Notes: generated by a model not told the origin, from the sequence alone. 64,000 bases of DNA from Branchipolynoe longqiensis (GCA_030323885.1 CM059193.1:57680042-57744041); one strand, 5' to 3'; shown: positions 33,571 to 44,237, numbered from the stretch's first letter. A program made the numbers and translations.

Positions 33571-34355
33571 CCTGCCATAAACTTCAGGACGCCCTCCTCG
33601 GGCCGCTGCCCTCGCCGCCTCATGAACTGACCTTATTACACAAGACAATATATATATCCTTTCCATATGATCTGATTACATTGTCTTTACTACCTGTACT
33701 TCTATTCCTATGTATTTGATATGTTTATTCATTGTTTTCTTTGTATGTTGCCCGAGGCGTAACCAATAAACGCCTCAGTTTCCCACTCTCCGCCTCTGTC
33801 TTCCTTCTCGCGCATCGGTCGGAATGCGTAGCATTCCGTTTGATACGAGGGGAGGGAGAGCGACTCCCCCCCCCTCTCTGCCCGCCTCACCCAGCATTCA
33901 CGCCTCGCGCGACACCCGCTCCTCACCCTCACCCTCCCCCGGCCTTGAGCGTTCACGCCTCTCCTGCCACTGCTCACCTCCCCCCTTATAAGGCCCACCG
34001 CCGCCTCCTTCAGCCATTCGCCTCCAGTCTCCTCCTCGCTGCCCTTCCTTCTCCACCCACCCACCCAACTCTTCTCTCCTACCATGGTGGAGGGCTCCTC
34101 GGCGCACCCCCTGCCATAAACTTCAGGACGCCCTCCTCGGGCCGCTGCCCTCGCCGCCTCATGAACTGACCTTATTACACAAGACAATATATATATCCTT
34201 TCCATATGATCTGATTACATTGACTTTACTACCTGTACTTCTATTCCTATGTATTTGATATGTTTATTCATTGTTTTCTTTGTATGTTGCCCGAGGCGTA
34301 ACCAATAAACGCCTCAGTTTCCCACTCCCCGCCTCTGTCTTCCTTCTCGCGCATC
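33547..34355 (+). repeat. YR-A terminal block B1-A2-B2
   Basis: B1 33547-33816, A2 33817-34052, a 33-bp spacer 34053-34085 (CCACCCACCCACCCAACTC...), and B2 34086-34355. Each B carries an AATAAA motif (CCAATAAACGCC) and ends GCGCATC. The B1-A2 join (GCGCATC then GGTCGG) is the junction expected in the circular intermediate. Confidence 0.9.
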
Positions 34356-34565
34356 AATGGAAATCATTGTCACCTCGGTTACATTTTTCTTGCATGCGGT
34401 TGTGTAGTACTGGTGCCACCCGAGACATGCCGTCTTGCGACTCGTGCGGCTCATTGCACAAAGTAGATAAGTTCTGCAAGAAAAGGAAATGGAAAAGAAT
34501 GGGCAAGAAGTTGCCATCAGCAAGAGTTACGAGAGGGACAACTGCCATGCAGAGAAAAGAAATGT

Positions 34566-34890
34566 CGCACCGTCGCCACATATTTGCCACCGTCGGGCCA
34601 CCGTCGGGCCACCGTCGGGCCACCGTCGGGCCGACGGTGATGACCCGCCGCTGGTTTTCAATCGTTTTGCACCTTTGGGCCACCGTCGAGCCAACGTCGG
34701 GCCGACAGCCGCCGTCGAGCCGACGGCGTTAGCCGCCGTCGTGCCGACAGCAACAGCTGTCGTCGAGCAGACGGCGGGAGGTTGGACAAAACAACCTCGG
34801 CCCGACAGCGGCAAACGCCGTCGGCCCGACACAAACGCCGTCGGCCCAACGGTGGAAACCGCCGTCGGGCCGATGGCGCGGCCGTGTGCT
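34566..34890. repeat. CCGTCGGGCCGACGG palindromic array, copy 1
   Basis: Dense variants of a 15-bp palindrome (GTCGGGCCGAC core) with intervening GGTGG or GCCGCC. It ends with GTGTGCTATCTGGGG, a flank shared with the arrays at 52390-52741 and 53325-53900. ORFs in all six frames result from the repeat. Confidence 0.85.
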
Positions 34891-34959
34891 ATCTGGGGCA
34901 GTATTAGGCAAAGAAATAAGAAGATTAAATTGTTTTGAACTAATCACGGCATCATTCAC

Positions 34960-35752
34960 TTTCTTAGAGCATGTTTGACTAGATAGAACCCTAATATACT
35001 CCTCGATCATTAACTATTTAAGTGGCCTTAATTACTTCCTTAAAAGTCAAGGAGAAATAACAATAGACTACACAGAATTCATGATTTCTTCCACTTTACG
35101 TGGAATCCATAGAGAATTAGGAGACTCGCCAAAACAGGCTATGCTACTATTACCAACCATGCTAAAACAAATGTTCTCATTTCTAACGAATAATGCAGGA
35201 CACATTGCATGGCAGGCGGCCATGCTATGTAGTCTTAGGGGATTGCTGAGGTAATCTAATGATGCTATGCTACTACACACTGATATCAAATTCTACCCAT
35301 GGGGTATGTTGCTAAGAATCCATAAAACAAAAACAATACAATTTAAGGAAAGATTATTAGATATTCCGATTGCGAGATGCCCTGATTTAGACCTGTGCGC
35401 AGTGCACTGGACAGAAAGACACTTTGCTAGTCGGCCGGCCACTGAGAACTCTCCTGCTTTCTTATTGCCTAATGACTATGGAGGAAACTGTGACATACAA
35501 AATCTATCAATCAACGTTGAAATTGTTTGGAGGCCTTGCTGGCCTTAATATTGAGTTACTTTCTTCACATTCGTTGCGTAGGGGGGGGGGGGGGGGATGC
35601 ACATACTTATCAATGTGTGGTGCATCCCTGAAGGAAATCAAAACAAGGGGTGATTGGTCCAGTAATGCGGTATTCCAATATTTAAAAACACCTTTAACTG
35701 TTTGTATTATGAAGGATATGCGAGTAGCAGCAAACCTAGCATTAAATAATTA
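34960..35752 (+). pseudogene. YR-B tyrosine recombinase
   Basis: Close to YR-C: INYLSGLNYFLKS (about 35010), MLLLPTMLKQMFSFL, then after a stop HTDIKFYPWGMLLRIHKTKT and FKERLLDIPIARCPD (35280-35395), SHSLRRGG (about 35565) and TRGDWSSNAVFQYL with the candidate tyrosine (about 35645-35685). Stop TAG at about 35751. An in-frame stop at 35250 and a frame change at about 35440 inactivate it. A 17-G run expands the glycines right after the H-x-x-R box. Confidence 0.85.
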
Positions 35753-36292
35753 GACAGAGTTGGATTGGAGCGACCCGGAGGTCGGGTCTTTGCCATATAT
35801 AGTTCCAGCCAGAGAACTAATAAAGAACTCAGCCCAACTCTGCATTTGTCTAACCTTAGTGCCTAGTGGATATATGTGTATTATAATGTATAATAATAAT
35901 ATAAAGGAATGGAGCGAAACCCATTGTTAATTATATTATTATATATATTGTTTGTTATACTATCAATTGTATGTATTCGGAGTCGCACGCCCACCTTAGT
36001 ACGGAGCACATGAATAGGGCGCCACCTGCATGGTGTGGAATTAATGGAAATCATTGTCACTTCGGTTACATTTTTATTTTTCGAGATAGGGCATATATAG
36101 TCCCAGACAGGGAACTAATAAAGAACTCAGCCACAACTCGGCATTTGTCTAACCTTATTGCCTAGTGCATTTATATATTATTAAATCATTATTATTAATA
36201 GCTATATTAATAAATATTACATTGAATCTTCTTAGATGCTTTAATACATGTTTAATAAAGTCGCCAGTACCTAACTAAGTAATGTGGGTAAA

Positions 36293-36680
36293 ATCAAAGA
36301 CCCTATAATACTAAGACGGCTCACTCCCTATCTCTCCAATGGTAATGACAATTTCGCAGTGCCACCTTGTGGTGGGTTTGATCAGCCCGGCTGCTGGTTG
36401 GTGTTTCACATGTAAACACATACAATTATATTATCCATGAGATAGGTAAGTATGAATCTACATCAATATGAAATTGCTATGAACACATACACATCATCAG
36501 CATCATCATCAGCATCGACATCATCACACATCTTTCACATCCATATATACATTTATACATATAATATAGCACCTCTTTAACCAAGAGAACAGCCAGCGCA
36601 CCAAGTGGTGGGTTTGATCATTTTGATTACACAGTACAGGCTGGGTGAGCCGTCTTAGTATTATAGGGTCTTTGGTAAAA
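36293..36680. mobile_element. MITE C, with 7-9-bp target duplication
   Basis: About 30-bp TIRs from AAAGACCCTATAATACTAAG to CGGCTCAC at both ends. GGTAAAATC flanks both sides (about 36288-36296 and 36673-36682), a 9-bp duplication if the TIR starts at AAAGACC and 7 bp if it starts at CAAAGACC. Interior CATCATCAG microsatellite at 36488-36530. It ends about 100 bp before exon 3. Confidence 0.75.
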
Positions 36681-36776
36681 TCTAGGTATTTGATTTGGCT
36701 TATTGCATCTGTCGATACATTTCATAGTTATCTTTTGAAGGTGCCCATTGGAGTGAATGGGTCAGCATGTACCCAG

Positions 36777-36950
36777 GTGCATCGCAGAAGAGAACCATCG
36801 TTACTGGTGACACCACACTGCATTGTCCTTATGTAGACAAGATTTTGGATGAAGACTGTTCCTCATGTGAACCTTGTCAAAATGGCGGAAGCTATATTGA
36901 AAGTAATAAAACATGCAACTGTCCAAAAGGATATCTAGGACAATATTGTG
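36777..36950 (+). CDS. EGF / F-type lectin protein, exon 3 (EGF-like domain)
   Basis: 174 nt, phase 1 to phase 1, as usual for EGF exons. Acceptor GTACCCAG, donor GTACGT. It encodes CEPCQNGGSYIES then CNCPKGYLGQYCG, with the C-x-NGG and C-x-C-x(5)-G-x2-C spacing of an EGF-like domain. EGF modules act in protein contacts outside the cell. The phase-1 acceptor at 36776 is chosen because it joins exon 2 in frame. An alternative acceptor at 36727 is phase 0 and would not match. Confidence 0.7.
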
Positions 36951-37069
36951 GTACGTTGGACACACACCCTATTTTTATTCATATGTATATATGGTTAGTA
37001 AATGCATAGTGAATGAGGAAAATGCTAAATGCTAACTCTAATTTTACCATTGGCTGGTTCAGGTTTGAT

Positions 37070-37400
37070 GCGCAGCGAAGGAGGAAGTCAAGGCAGGAGT
37101 GGAGAGAAAACACACTTTATTAAATGTAAAGTGGGGGGGGGGGGGGGGGGGGGCAATGTACAATGAGGGGGAAGGTAAATTGTACAATGAGTAAATAAAG
37201 TGCATGAGGCAAGTAAGATAGTAAGGGTGGTGGGTGGAGAAAAATGGTCACGCAGTGTGTCTGGCAGGGCGAGGATGCGGAGTGGAGAGGGAAGGCAGGG
37301 AAACGGCTTATAAGGAGGGAGGAGAAAGGGGGGTGGGGGGGTTATGCAACCCAACGGTCGGCGGCGGATATGGCGATAGGGGGGGTACTCCTCCTTCACT
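37070..37400 (-). mobile_element. possible lone end of a Ngaro-like element, reverse
   Basis: In reverse, it ends CTTCGCTGCGCATC with an AATAAAG signal 50 bp before, like the B repeats of YR-A (CTTCTCGCGCATC, AATAAACG). Farther upstream CTCCTTATAAGCC resembles the TATA part of A. A run of over 20 G (37130-37153) lies between. Similarity is partial, so this is tentative. Confidence 0.35.
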
Positions 37401-37773
37401 GTGAATCAAACGCAAGCATTACGACCAATTCACAATGAGACTGGAAGCGGTATAATATGCTTTATTCGACTGCAACAGAGATGGGCATTTAGCAAGGGCG
37501 ACTGGGCACTCTCAACCTTACTATGGATTAGCTGGTTTGTAGCTGAAGGGTGGGTGGCGGCCAAATCCGATGTTCAGATCGACCTCACAGGTTTGTGTTC
37601 AAGCGAAAACTGACAGAGGAGAGGACCCACATGCTGTGATGTCAGCGCCTGGAGGCCCAAACCCACTAGGTGGCGACAAGATGATAAGAACAGTATGGAG
37701 TACAGTGCAAGCAAAATCCGACAGGTAGCGACAAGCGGTGGGTGTAATGCCCAGACGGAGTTTGGTTTAATAC

Positions 37774-38128
37774 TTAAAGTTGCATAGTCCGATGGTTTTG
37801 AATTTCTGTATTTTGTCTGAGATAAATATATTAGGTCGATCACTCGTATCTACTTTACATTAGTTCAAAGTTACTTTTATTTTAAATGGTAAACCTTTGA
37901 GATATTTTGAGTGCAAACATGGAAAATTAGTTTTGGCAAGCTTGCCAAAACTCTAACACCATAGACTTCTGTAGTAACAGGTTCTGTTAAATTGACTCAG
38001 TATTCCCTTCTACGCAGAAACAAGTGCTTAATAAGTGGATCAGTATCTAAGTTAGATATGTCAAATCAGACCTAGATAATTGGTTTGGTTTTGAAAATTT
38101 GATATTTCATCGGATTATGCAGCTTTAA
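37774..38128. mobile_element. MITE B copy in intron 3
   Basis: TTAAAGTTGCATAGTCCGAT at the left and ATCGGATTATGCAGCTTTAA at the right. The interior GGCAAGCTTGCCAAAACTCT is shared with other copies. TTAA at both ends fits a TTAA target duplication. Confidence 0.85.
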
Positions 38129-38555
38129 TGTAGCCGAAAGCAGGGCAGTGTCCAACGAAGACATTAAGACATTGAGACATTTTGTATTCACAATTTCTAT
38201 ACATTATTCCACAAACATATGCTATTCTGTTGACAATAGAAATTGTAGGAACGGTATCAAAAGTGATATGACCCTACCACTTCCCGCCCAGCCACAATTA
38301 AGGTACCCATGTTAGCGCTGAATTGAACAATGCCATATGAAGGCAAGCAATGATTAAACAGAGTTCACACAACCCTTGTGTGTGTCTGATGCACATATGA
38401 AATCTAAAGTCCAGAATTACCATGGTTCTCCGAGGAAATGTTTACAATTCACAACATTGAGTCAACCTTCGTACAGACAGAACACATTTAATGGTACAGT
38501 GATTGGTTAAATGGGACCCCTAAACACTCAGCTTTGATCATATTGATTCTTATAG

Positions 38556-38783
38556 AAATGGTAAACGTGGCACTCAACAAACCATCCCAGCAGATGAGCA
38601 CTTTTGAAAATGATTATAGCGCTGCTGGTCCTGCAAATGGTGTTGATGGTAACAAAGATAAGGACTTCACTCATGGACATTGTGCTTCAACGGGCGTAGC
38701 TACAAATCCTTGGTGGCGAGTTGATCTACAAAATCAGTACCTGGTTCAGTGGGTCGAACTTACCAACAGGGAGGACGATGTTC
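38556..38783 (+). CDS. EGF / F-type lectin protein, exon 4 (lectin domain, first part)
   Basis: Acceptor TTCTTATAG, donor GTAAGT; phase 1 to 1. It encodes the start of an F-type lectin (FTP/fucolectin) domain: VNVALNKPSQQMST, a DGNKDKDF calcium-site-like loop, GHCASTG, then NPWWRVDL and YLVQWVELTNRED. The domain is a jelly-roll that binds fucose-type sugars; family members act in innate recognition in many invertebrates. The RxDx4R fucose-contact motif begins in this exon (R-E-D) and is completed by exon 5. Confidence 0.85.
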
Positions 38784-40005
38784 GTAAGTCATAAAGCTAA
38801 TATGAATAAGCAATGCTTAGGACCGACCCACCGATATAACTATAGCAAAGCATTCAAATTATGCTTTTTTTTTTTACTCCACTCGCGGTGTTCGATTTGA
38901 AATTCTATCAACTCGGGTGACCCGAATACGGCCGTCGTTTCCGCGGAGTAAACTATTAATATTTCATTTGTGCATCCATGTTTATTCCAAATTGTTATTT
39001 ATTTCTTTTAATTTTGAATAAACTCTAAGTTTTGAACTGCATGTATCGGCAAATTCTATGGCAGCGGGCATTTGTTTTGATATATTATTAACCAATAGCT
39101 GTCGTCCACCCTGCTGGCTGCTGAACGAAGTTCGACGAGCGATTTCCGTTTCCGTTTGCTGGATTTGGATTATTCTGTTAATCAGAGATACAATTTTACA
39201 AATGGCAGCGCCCATAGAGGCCTATTTCCGTTTCCGGTTGCTGGATTTTGACGAAATCCTGTGTGGGTATAGTTTATGTATATATTGTTTATGTATATAT
39301 GTATATATATCTACATGCGTTAGTCTTAAGGCTCCCCGTGGGTGGGTCGGTATTACTGCAATGCACTATATACTATTTTCTTATTTTTGGGGGGGATGTA
39401 TGTTCAAGATTGCTATTACAACCATAATTTGCAAATGGCTAATGTTAATAGCTTGTGACCAGGAAGTACAAAATATTATTGGGAACCTCCCCATATGTTG
39501 TGTTCATTCCACTTTAACTTCTTTAACTTCAATTAAATATTATTCAGTCTCAGTTAATTGGAAACAATGTTATTCTCCTAAGAATATTACAATTCTGTCA
39601 GTGTTAGAACTGAGAATTGTAACGACTTAGAGCAAACAATGCGATTAAGTATTTGTCTGAAAGATTGTCTTCATGAACCTGCTCATAATTGTTTTATTTA
39701 ATATTTGATAGTTTCTGACACATGGTGATGTCATGCATGTTACGTTGTTGAACTAGTGACATAAAATGAACAGATCTTCAGTAAAGTTTATAATATCGCT
39801 TTTGTTTTCACACATAATCCTCTATTGAATTCAGCAAGTTAGACTAATGTTGGTATTGGCATAAAAGTGTGTTTTAGTAACATGTAACTTAGGGACAAAA
39901 TAAGTTTGTTCAATAATGCACAATATCAGTACCGATACCTCATTTGTTTGTTCAATAATATGAAATATCAGTAGGCTACTGATACCTATTTTATCTCATT
40001 TTTAG

Positions 40006-40220
40006 CTGAGAGATTGCAACATTTTGAGATCAGAGTTGGAAATAACAAGGACGCATTTACATCAAATATGCTGTGCTGGTACCAGAAGGACTACAAGCCT
40101 GGATCAATCCACAAATTTCCCTGTACTGAACCCCTTTTAGGGTCAATTGTTAGCGTTCAGCTCATGTACTATGAATATTTAACTCTGTGTGAAGTAGAGG
40201 TCATTGTGTATTCATTTTAG
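40006..40220 (+). CDS. EGF / F-type lectin protein, exon 5 (lectin domain, last part)
   Basis: Acceptor TCATTTTTAG; phase 1 start; TAG at 40218-40220. It encodes ERLQHFEIRVGNNKDAF, CWYQKDYKPGSIHKFPC and SVQLMYYEYLTLCEVEVIVYS, the usual end of the F-type lectin fold with its cysteine pair and the C-EVEV strand. The joined motif reads R-x-D-x4-R. The combined lectin domain is about 145 residues, as normal. No frame damage in this or the other exons, so the gene looks functional. Confidence 0.85.
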
Positions 40221-40519
40221 TCTTGAATAACAGTTCACCATGTTGGAGGATTGAACAATGATGGTGTATTCAAAACCGTTAATATTGTTGCGAAAATGAG
40301 GCTGCCACTGCAACCAACAGTAGCCCACAGTTGATCTTGATATAACACTTGAAATGCTTTTATCCTTCTCATTTTGCATCGATCTCATGCTGTGATATTA
40401 TAGTAGGACATATATATATATATATAGATCGATCGATTGATCTATATATGTCCTATATATATATAATACATTATATTGTTTATGTTGCTATTTTATGATG
40501 CTGTTATTTTTTATGTTGT

Positions 40520-40720
40520 TCTTTCGTTATTGATTGATTGGTGGTTGCTTTACGCCATGTCGGCAGCATAGGCCATATTCAGGGCAAGAACTGTTTGTTT
40601 TTTATTCAGACCATTGCTTTTACGAGTAAAAGCATAAAATCAATATGTCTCAATAGACACTCATTAAATTAAAAAGCTCACAATTATATATTTGTGGCCA
40701 AGGGAAATAAATTGTCGTAA
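40520..40720 (-). repeat. dispersed retroposon end R3, copy 1
   Basis: Begins with TGATTGATTGGTGGTTGC, then GTCGGCAGCATAGGCCATAT and AAACCATCGC-like sequence with TTTTACGAGTAAAAGC. The same order is at 62954-63125. The (TGAT) run at one end suggests a 3' tail of a retroposon in reverse. Confidence 0.6.
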
Positions 40721-41043
40721 ACAAATTAAAGTGATAGAATTTACTTAGTAAACTCTATGAGGTGGTACAGACCAGCTGCCCTCAAAAAGGCTCAAATGTT
40801 TTCTTCGTTTACCTTAGTAAAAATGTCATGCATACTGTCTGCAGTGTAATTTTGTTGGCACAGGGCCAAAAAATCAACACAATTTAGTCAAATATGTTGG
40901 AGTGACAGCAAGGAGTGACAACCAATATATTCAGGGGAAGGTTACCCCATGAGCAGAAAAGCATGTGTAAGCCACGAGTGGCCAATACGGCAGTGGCTAA
41001 GGACTACTTGGTCCCGCCGATCTCCCGCATGAGTCTGTAGGGT

Positions 41044-41748
41044 GTCAAGGTGGACAACAAACTGACATTCAGCGACCACATCCAGGAAGCCGCCAACAGA
41101 GCTAATGGAATACTGGCTATCATTCGAAGATCGTACACATACCTAGACGAGGATGTTGTACGCAGACTGTACACATCCCTTGCACGTCCACTTTTGGAAT
41201 ATGGAAATGTTGTGTGGTCACCACTCTACAGGAAGGATGCTGAGTCAATTGAGAGGATCCAAAGAAGGGCAACGAAGCTTGTACATGGATTCGATGCAAT
41301 ACCCTATGAACAACGTATGCGTCATTTGAAGATCCCAAGCATGTACTACAGACGGGCCCGGGGGGATATGATTGAAGTATTCAAATATCTCCATGGTATC
41401 TACAAGACAGGCGGCCCCCTTATCAGAGACTCCAACACCAGGACCAGAGGGCACTCCCTGAAGCTGAGGAAGCGGTACTCCAGACTGGATCTGCGACACA
41501 ACTTTTTCGGCTTTAGGGTGGTTGACCTGTGGAATGACCTGCCGGAGAGTGTCATAGCAGCGGAGTCGGTGAACTGCTTCAAGTCCCGACTGGATGCATA
41601 CTGGTCAAGCATTACATATATCTTGGAGCCAGTGACAGTTGCTACGATTGACCACATCTGAAGAACTGTCTCCATTTCAATTAATTAAGAGCGGCTAACA
41701 GGTCCAAGGCCTATTATAGCTGTATCCTATTGATTGATTGATTGATGA
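41044..41748 (+). pseudogene. CR1/L2-type LINE, 5'-truncated 3' end
   Basis: Codes for the last 200 residues of a LINE ORF2: KVDNKLTFSDHIQEAANRAN, ARPLLEYGNVVWSPLY, SIERIQRRATKLVHG, RGHSLKLRKRYSRLD and VVDLWNDLPESVIAAESVNC, with TGA at 41659. The frame is open, which suggests a recent 5'-truncated insertion. A short 3' UTR is followed by an (ATTG) tail at 41729-41748. LINE-J ends on the other side of this tail. Confidence 0.85.
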
Positions 41749-42985
41749 TTGTAGTGGTTTTCCCACAGATGGTTCAATTCTTTTTCAGTTTATTAATGTT
41801 TTCATCGCACTCATGTTGCCATTTGGATTTGATGTGGGTGATTTCAGATCAGAGTGAGGGATCAGACAAGGTTCAAGATCACAGTTCAGGGCCTCCTTCG
41901 CAGCCCAATCAGCTTGTTTGTTTCCTTGGATGCCAGCATGGCCAGGTACCCAGCACAGGTGGATGTCATATCCATCTGTTGCCAGTTGGTTCATTTGATA
42001 ATTGACCATTGCTAGAATAGGGTGGTCTGTTTTAAGTCCAGCAACAGCCTGGAGGCAGGAGAAGGAATCACTGTATATAACATAGTTAGTGTGGTTGGAA
42101 ACCTCGATACACACCAGTGCTTGGACTTCCACTGTGAAAATCTAACTCTGATTGGGCAAGCGTACGCCATATTTTTTGCGTCGGTAAACTGTCACAGCAG
42201 CTACCCAGCTTTCGTCTTTCGAACCATCAGTGTATATGGAGAAGTGGTGTTCAAACTGCCCTTAAATCTCTGCATCTAGTCCTTGGTATTCAAGTGGATG
42301 TGTCCCAGACTTCTTCAGTTCCATGAGTCGAAGGATAACATACGGCTTCCTCAATGACCATGGGGGATGTTCTGGGACTTTGCCATCCTGCAACACGTCC
42401 AAAGCCATGCCTAAAGCCTCCAAATGATGTTTTATTTGGAGCCTCAGTGGCCGGATATAATAAGGCCTGGCTTCATACATGGATTCGTTGTGTGGCTCGA
42501 ATAGACAGTTTTGTGCAGGATTCAATGCATTGGTTTTTATCTTGACAACATATTGCATGACTAGTTTGATTCTCCGGTTGTTAAGTGATAAGGGCCTAGG
42601 GTAGCCTCTGATGGCGCACCATGTCTAGCAACCCAATATACGATTTCCTTGCGGAGCCATATACTATGCTGCCATAATCCACTTGTGATCGAACCAAGGT
42701 TCGGTACATGAAGAGCAGAACATCTCTGTCCGCTCCCCACTCTGACCTGGACAGCACCCTCAGAATATCTAGCGCTTTCAGGCACCAGGTTTTTAGGTAC
42801 TTGATATGTGGCATGAAAGACAGTCTGCATAGAAAATGACGCCCACAAATTTGGTTTCTTCACCGACTTCAATGGGGTCCCCATTGAGGGTCAGCTCCGG
42901 TTCCGCATGCATTATATGCAACAGGCAGAAGTGCATGCAGACTGTTTTGGTCTTGGAAAATTTGAATCTGTTCAGAACTGACCAT
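41749..42985 (-). pseudogene. LINE-J piece 4: RT end and RNase H
   Basis: In reverse: NRFKFSKTKTVCMHFCLLH (42980-42920), ELTLNGDPIEVGEETKFVGV, LLFMYRTLVRSQVDYGSIVY (about 42705-42650), then RNase H with VIYSDSFSCLQAVAG and HLCWVPGHAGIQGNKQADWA (about 42080-41895). A jockey/I-type LINE with an RNase H. Stops and frameshifts are many. The first residues continue exactly from where piece 3 (50087) stops, so both are parts of one copy. Confidence 0.85.
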
Positions 42986-44237
42986 CGATGGCTCCCATTT
43001 ATGGTTAATTGTATCTTTTGTTATAGTGCTATCTGATTACATAATTGAAGACATGAGACCGACATACTATTTGTTAGCATATATTCTTCTTGTAGCAGGC
43101 AACAGAGTATATGGTTGAGTTATTTGATTCTCAAGGCTCACACATGCTTAAACCTAAAAGACTTTAATTAGGCTGCGGTTGGTGGGCTGGTAAATTTCAG
43201 GAGCTTGTCGCATACATATTGATGGTTCAGATGCTAAGGACAAAGTGATTCAAAAGCTGCTCTCAATGGTTAATATAAATACAACTGGACACTAGATGGC
43301 ATGTCAGTCGGCGGCCCAGCAGATGGAGATAGTTCCAGTTCATTATTGTTAGGTCACAGCAGGCTTAGCATCCCTCAAAATGGTTTGGCAGCGGTACTAC
43401 AATCCTTAGCTTGATTCCCCGCCACACTCAGTTAAAGTTAAGGCCCACATGATAGTGGCAGGGAACCAAGCTACCCTGGTATAATATCACTGCGTACGGC
43501 CGTCGTGAACACCAGATTATACTACAAAACTCTTCCCCTTCGTTTCACCTGTGATGCAATCATCCTAAATCAATATAACAAATTCTGGAACCAGTACTTA
43601 AAAGAGAAAGGAAACCAAGTCACACAGATGAACATTGAATAAGTTGTGCTTTATTGGCATCAACCCCTGTCCACCTACCTGTGACCTATCACCTTGACTC
43701 CTTACCTGTTGTCCACACTATGTCTCATTACCTTACTTCTATATAGGAAGCAGTGCCTACAGCCCTTGGAACTGGGGTCCCTTGGGTGTTGCACTCAACT
43801 CAATTTGGAATATGTGAATTTGGATAGCATCAGACAGAGTGTCTGGGGCCCTGCTCTAGAGTAGGTGTGTCTCACTCAAGAGCCAGGACTAGAGTGATTT
43901 CTCTTCAGTGTGTCTGAAGCAGAATCTTGAATAAATAATTAGAATGAGACTTGTGTGGTCAGGATAGGCCAAGGGGGTCAGGTGACTGGACCTCCCCTGG
44001 CAGCCAATCAGACACCCCCACAGCCTGGGTGGGTGACACCCCCCAGTAGGGGTGGCTGTCACTCAACCCAGCGGCAGGTGGTGCACTCTACGCATATGCA
44101 GATTAAGCTGGTGGGTCAGCCCAGTGGTCATGGGAGGACAGGTGGCTGCAACAGTTACAGATATATAGATATATTCAAAATGTCCTTTCTCTCCAATTGC
44201 ATTCTTTATGAATACATAGAGAAACATTTCATCAACC
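42986..44237. other. no gene recognised
   Basis: AT-rich non-coding sequence up to MITE B. It is the left part of the 7-kb block that separates two pieces of LINE-J. 43380-43500 has a weak retroposon-like look (AGCTTGATTCCCCGCC), not enough to call. Confidence 0.4.

Larger units (their letters stand above)
28893..34355 (+). mobile_element. YR-A: near-complete Ngaro-like YR retrotransposon
   Basis: 5.46 kb with split direct repeats A1 (28893-29137), B1 (33547-33816), A2 (33817-34052) and B2 (34086-34355). B1 and B2 are both 270 bp and nearly identical. The interior encodes gag, RT-RNase H and tyrosine recombinase in order. No LTR, no integrase of DDE type and no methyltransferase domain seen, which separates it from DIRS and fits Ngaro. 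The GC content is far above the flanks. It is dead: frameshifts at about 31755 and 32440 and a deletion in the recombinase. It lies in intron 2 of the lectin gene. Confidence 0.9.
34356..36170 (+). mobile_element. YR-B: YR retroelement, gag start to B2
   Basis: Continues the A1 repeat (AATGGAAATCATTGTCACCT) after YR-A, then a short ORF1 start at 34426 (MPSCDSCGSLHKVDKFCKK, a Cys-rich basic N-terminus). A palindrome-rich array replaces the expected gag-RT region (34566-34890). A recombinase (34960-35752) and B1 (about 35755-35870), A2 (about 35875-36085) and B2 (about 36085-36170) follow. The B repeats share AACTAATAAAGAACTCAGCC and GCATTTGTCTAACCTTA. RT and RNase H are absent. Confidence 0.8.

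Noticed and set aside
36728..36950. Longer exon 3 starting at the acceptor 36727
   Set aside because: Would be phase 0, while exon 2 ends in phase 1; the acceptor at 36776 keeps the frame.
39058..39630. 190-codon ORF between lectin exons 4 and 5
   Set aside because: No domain and hydrophobic patches only; the region shares repeat sequence with 4700-4980 and is intronic.
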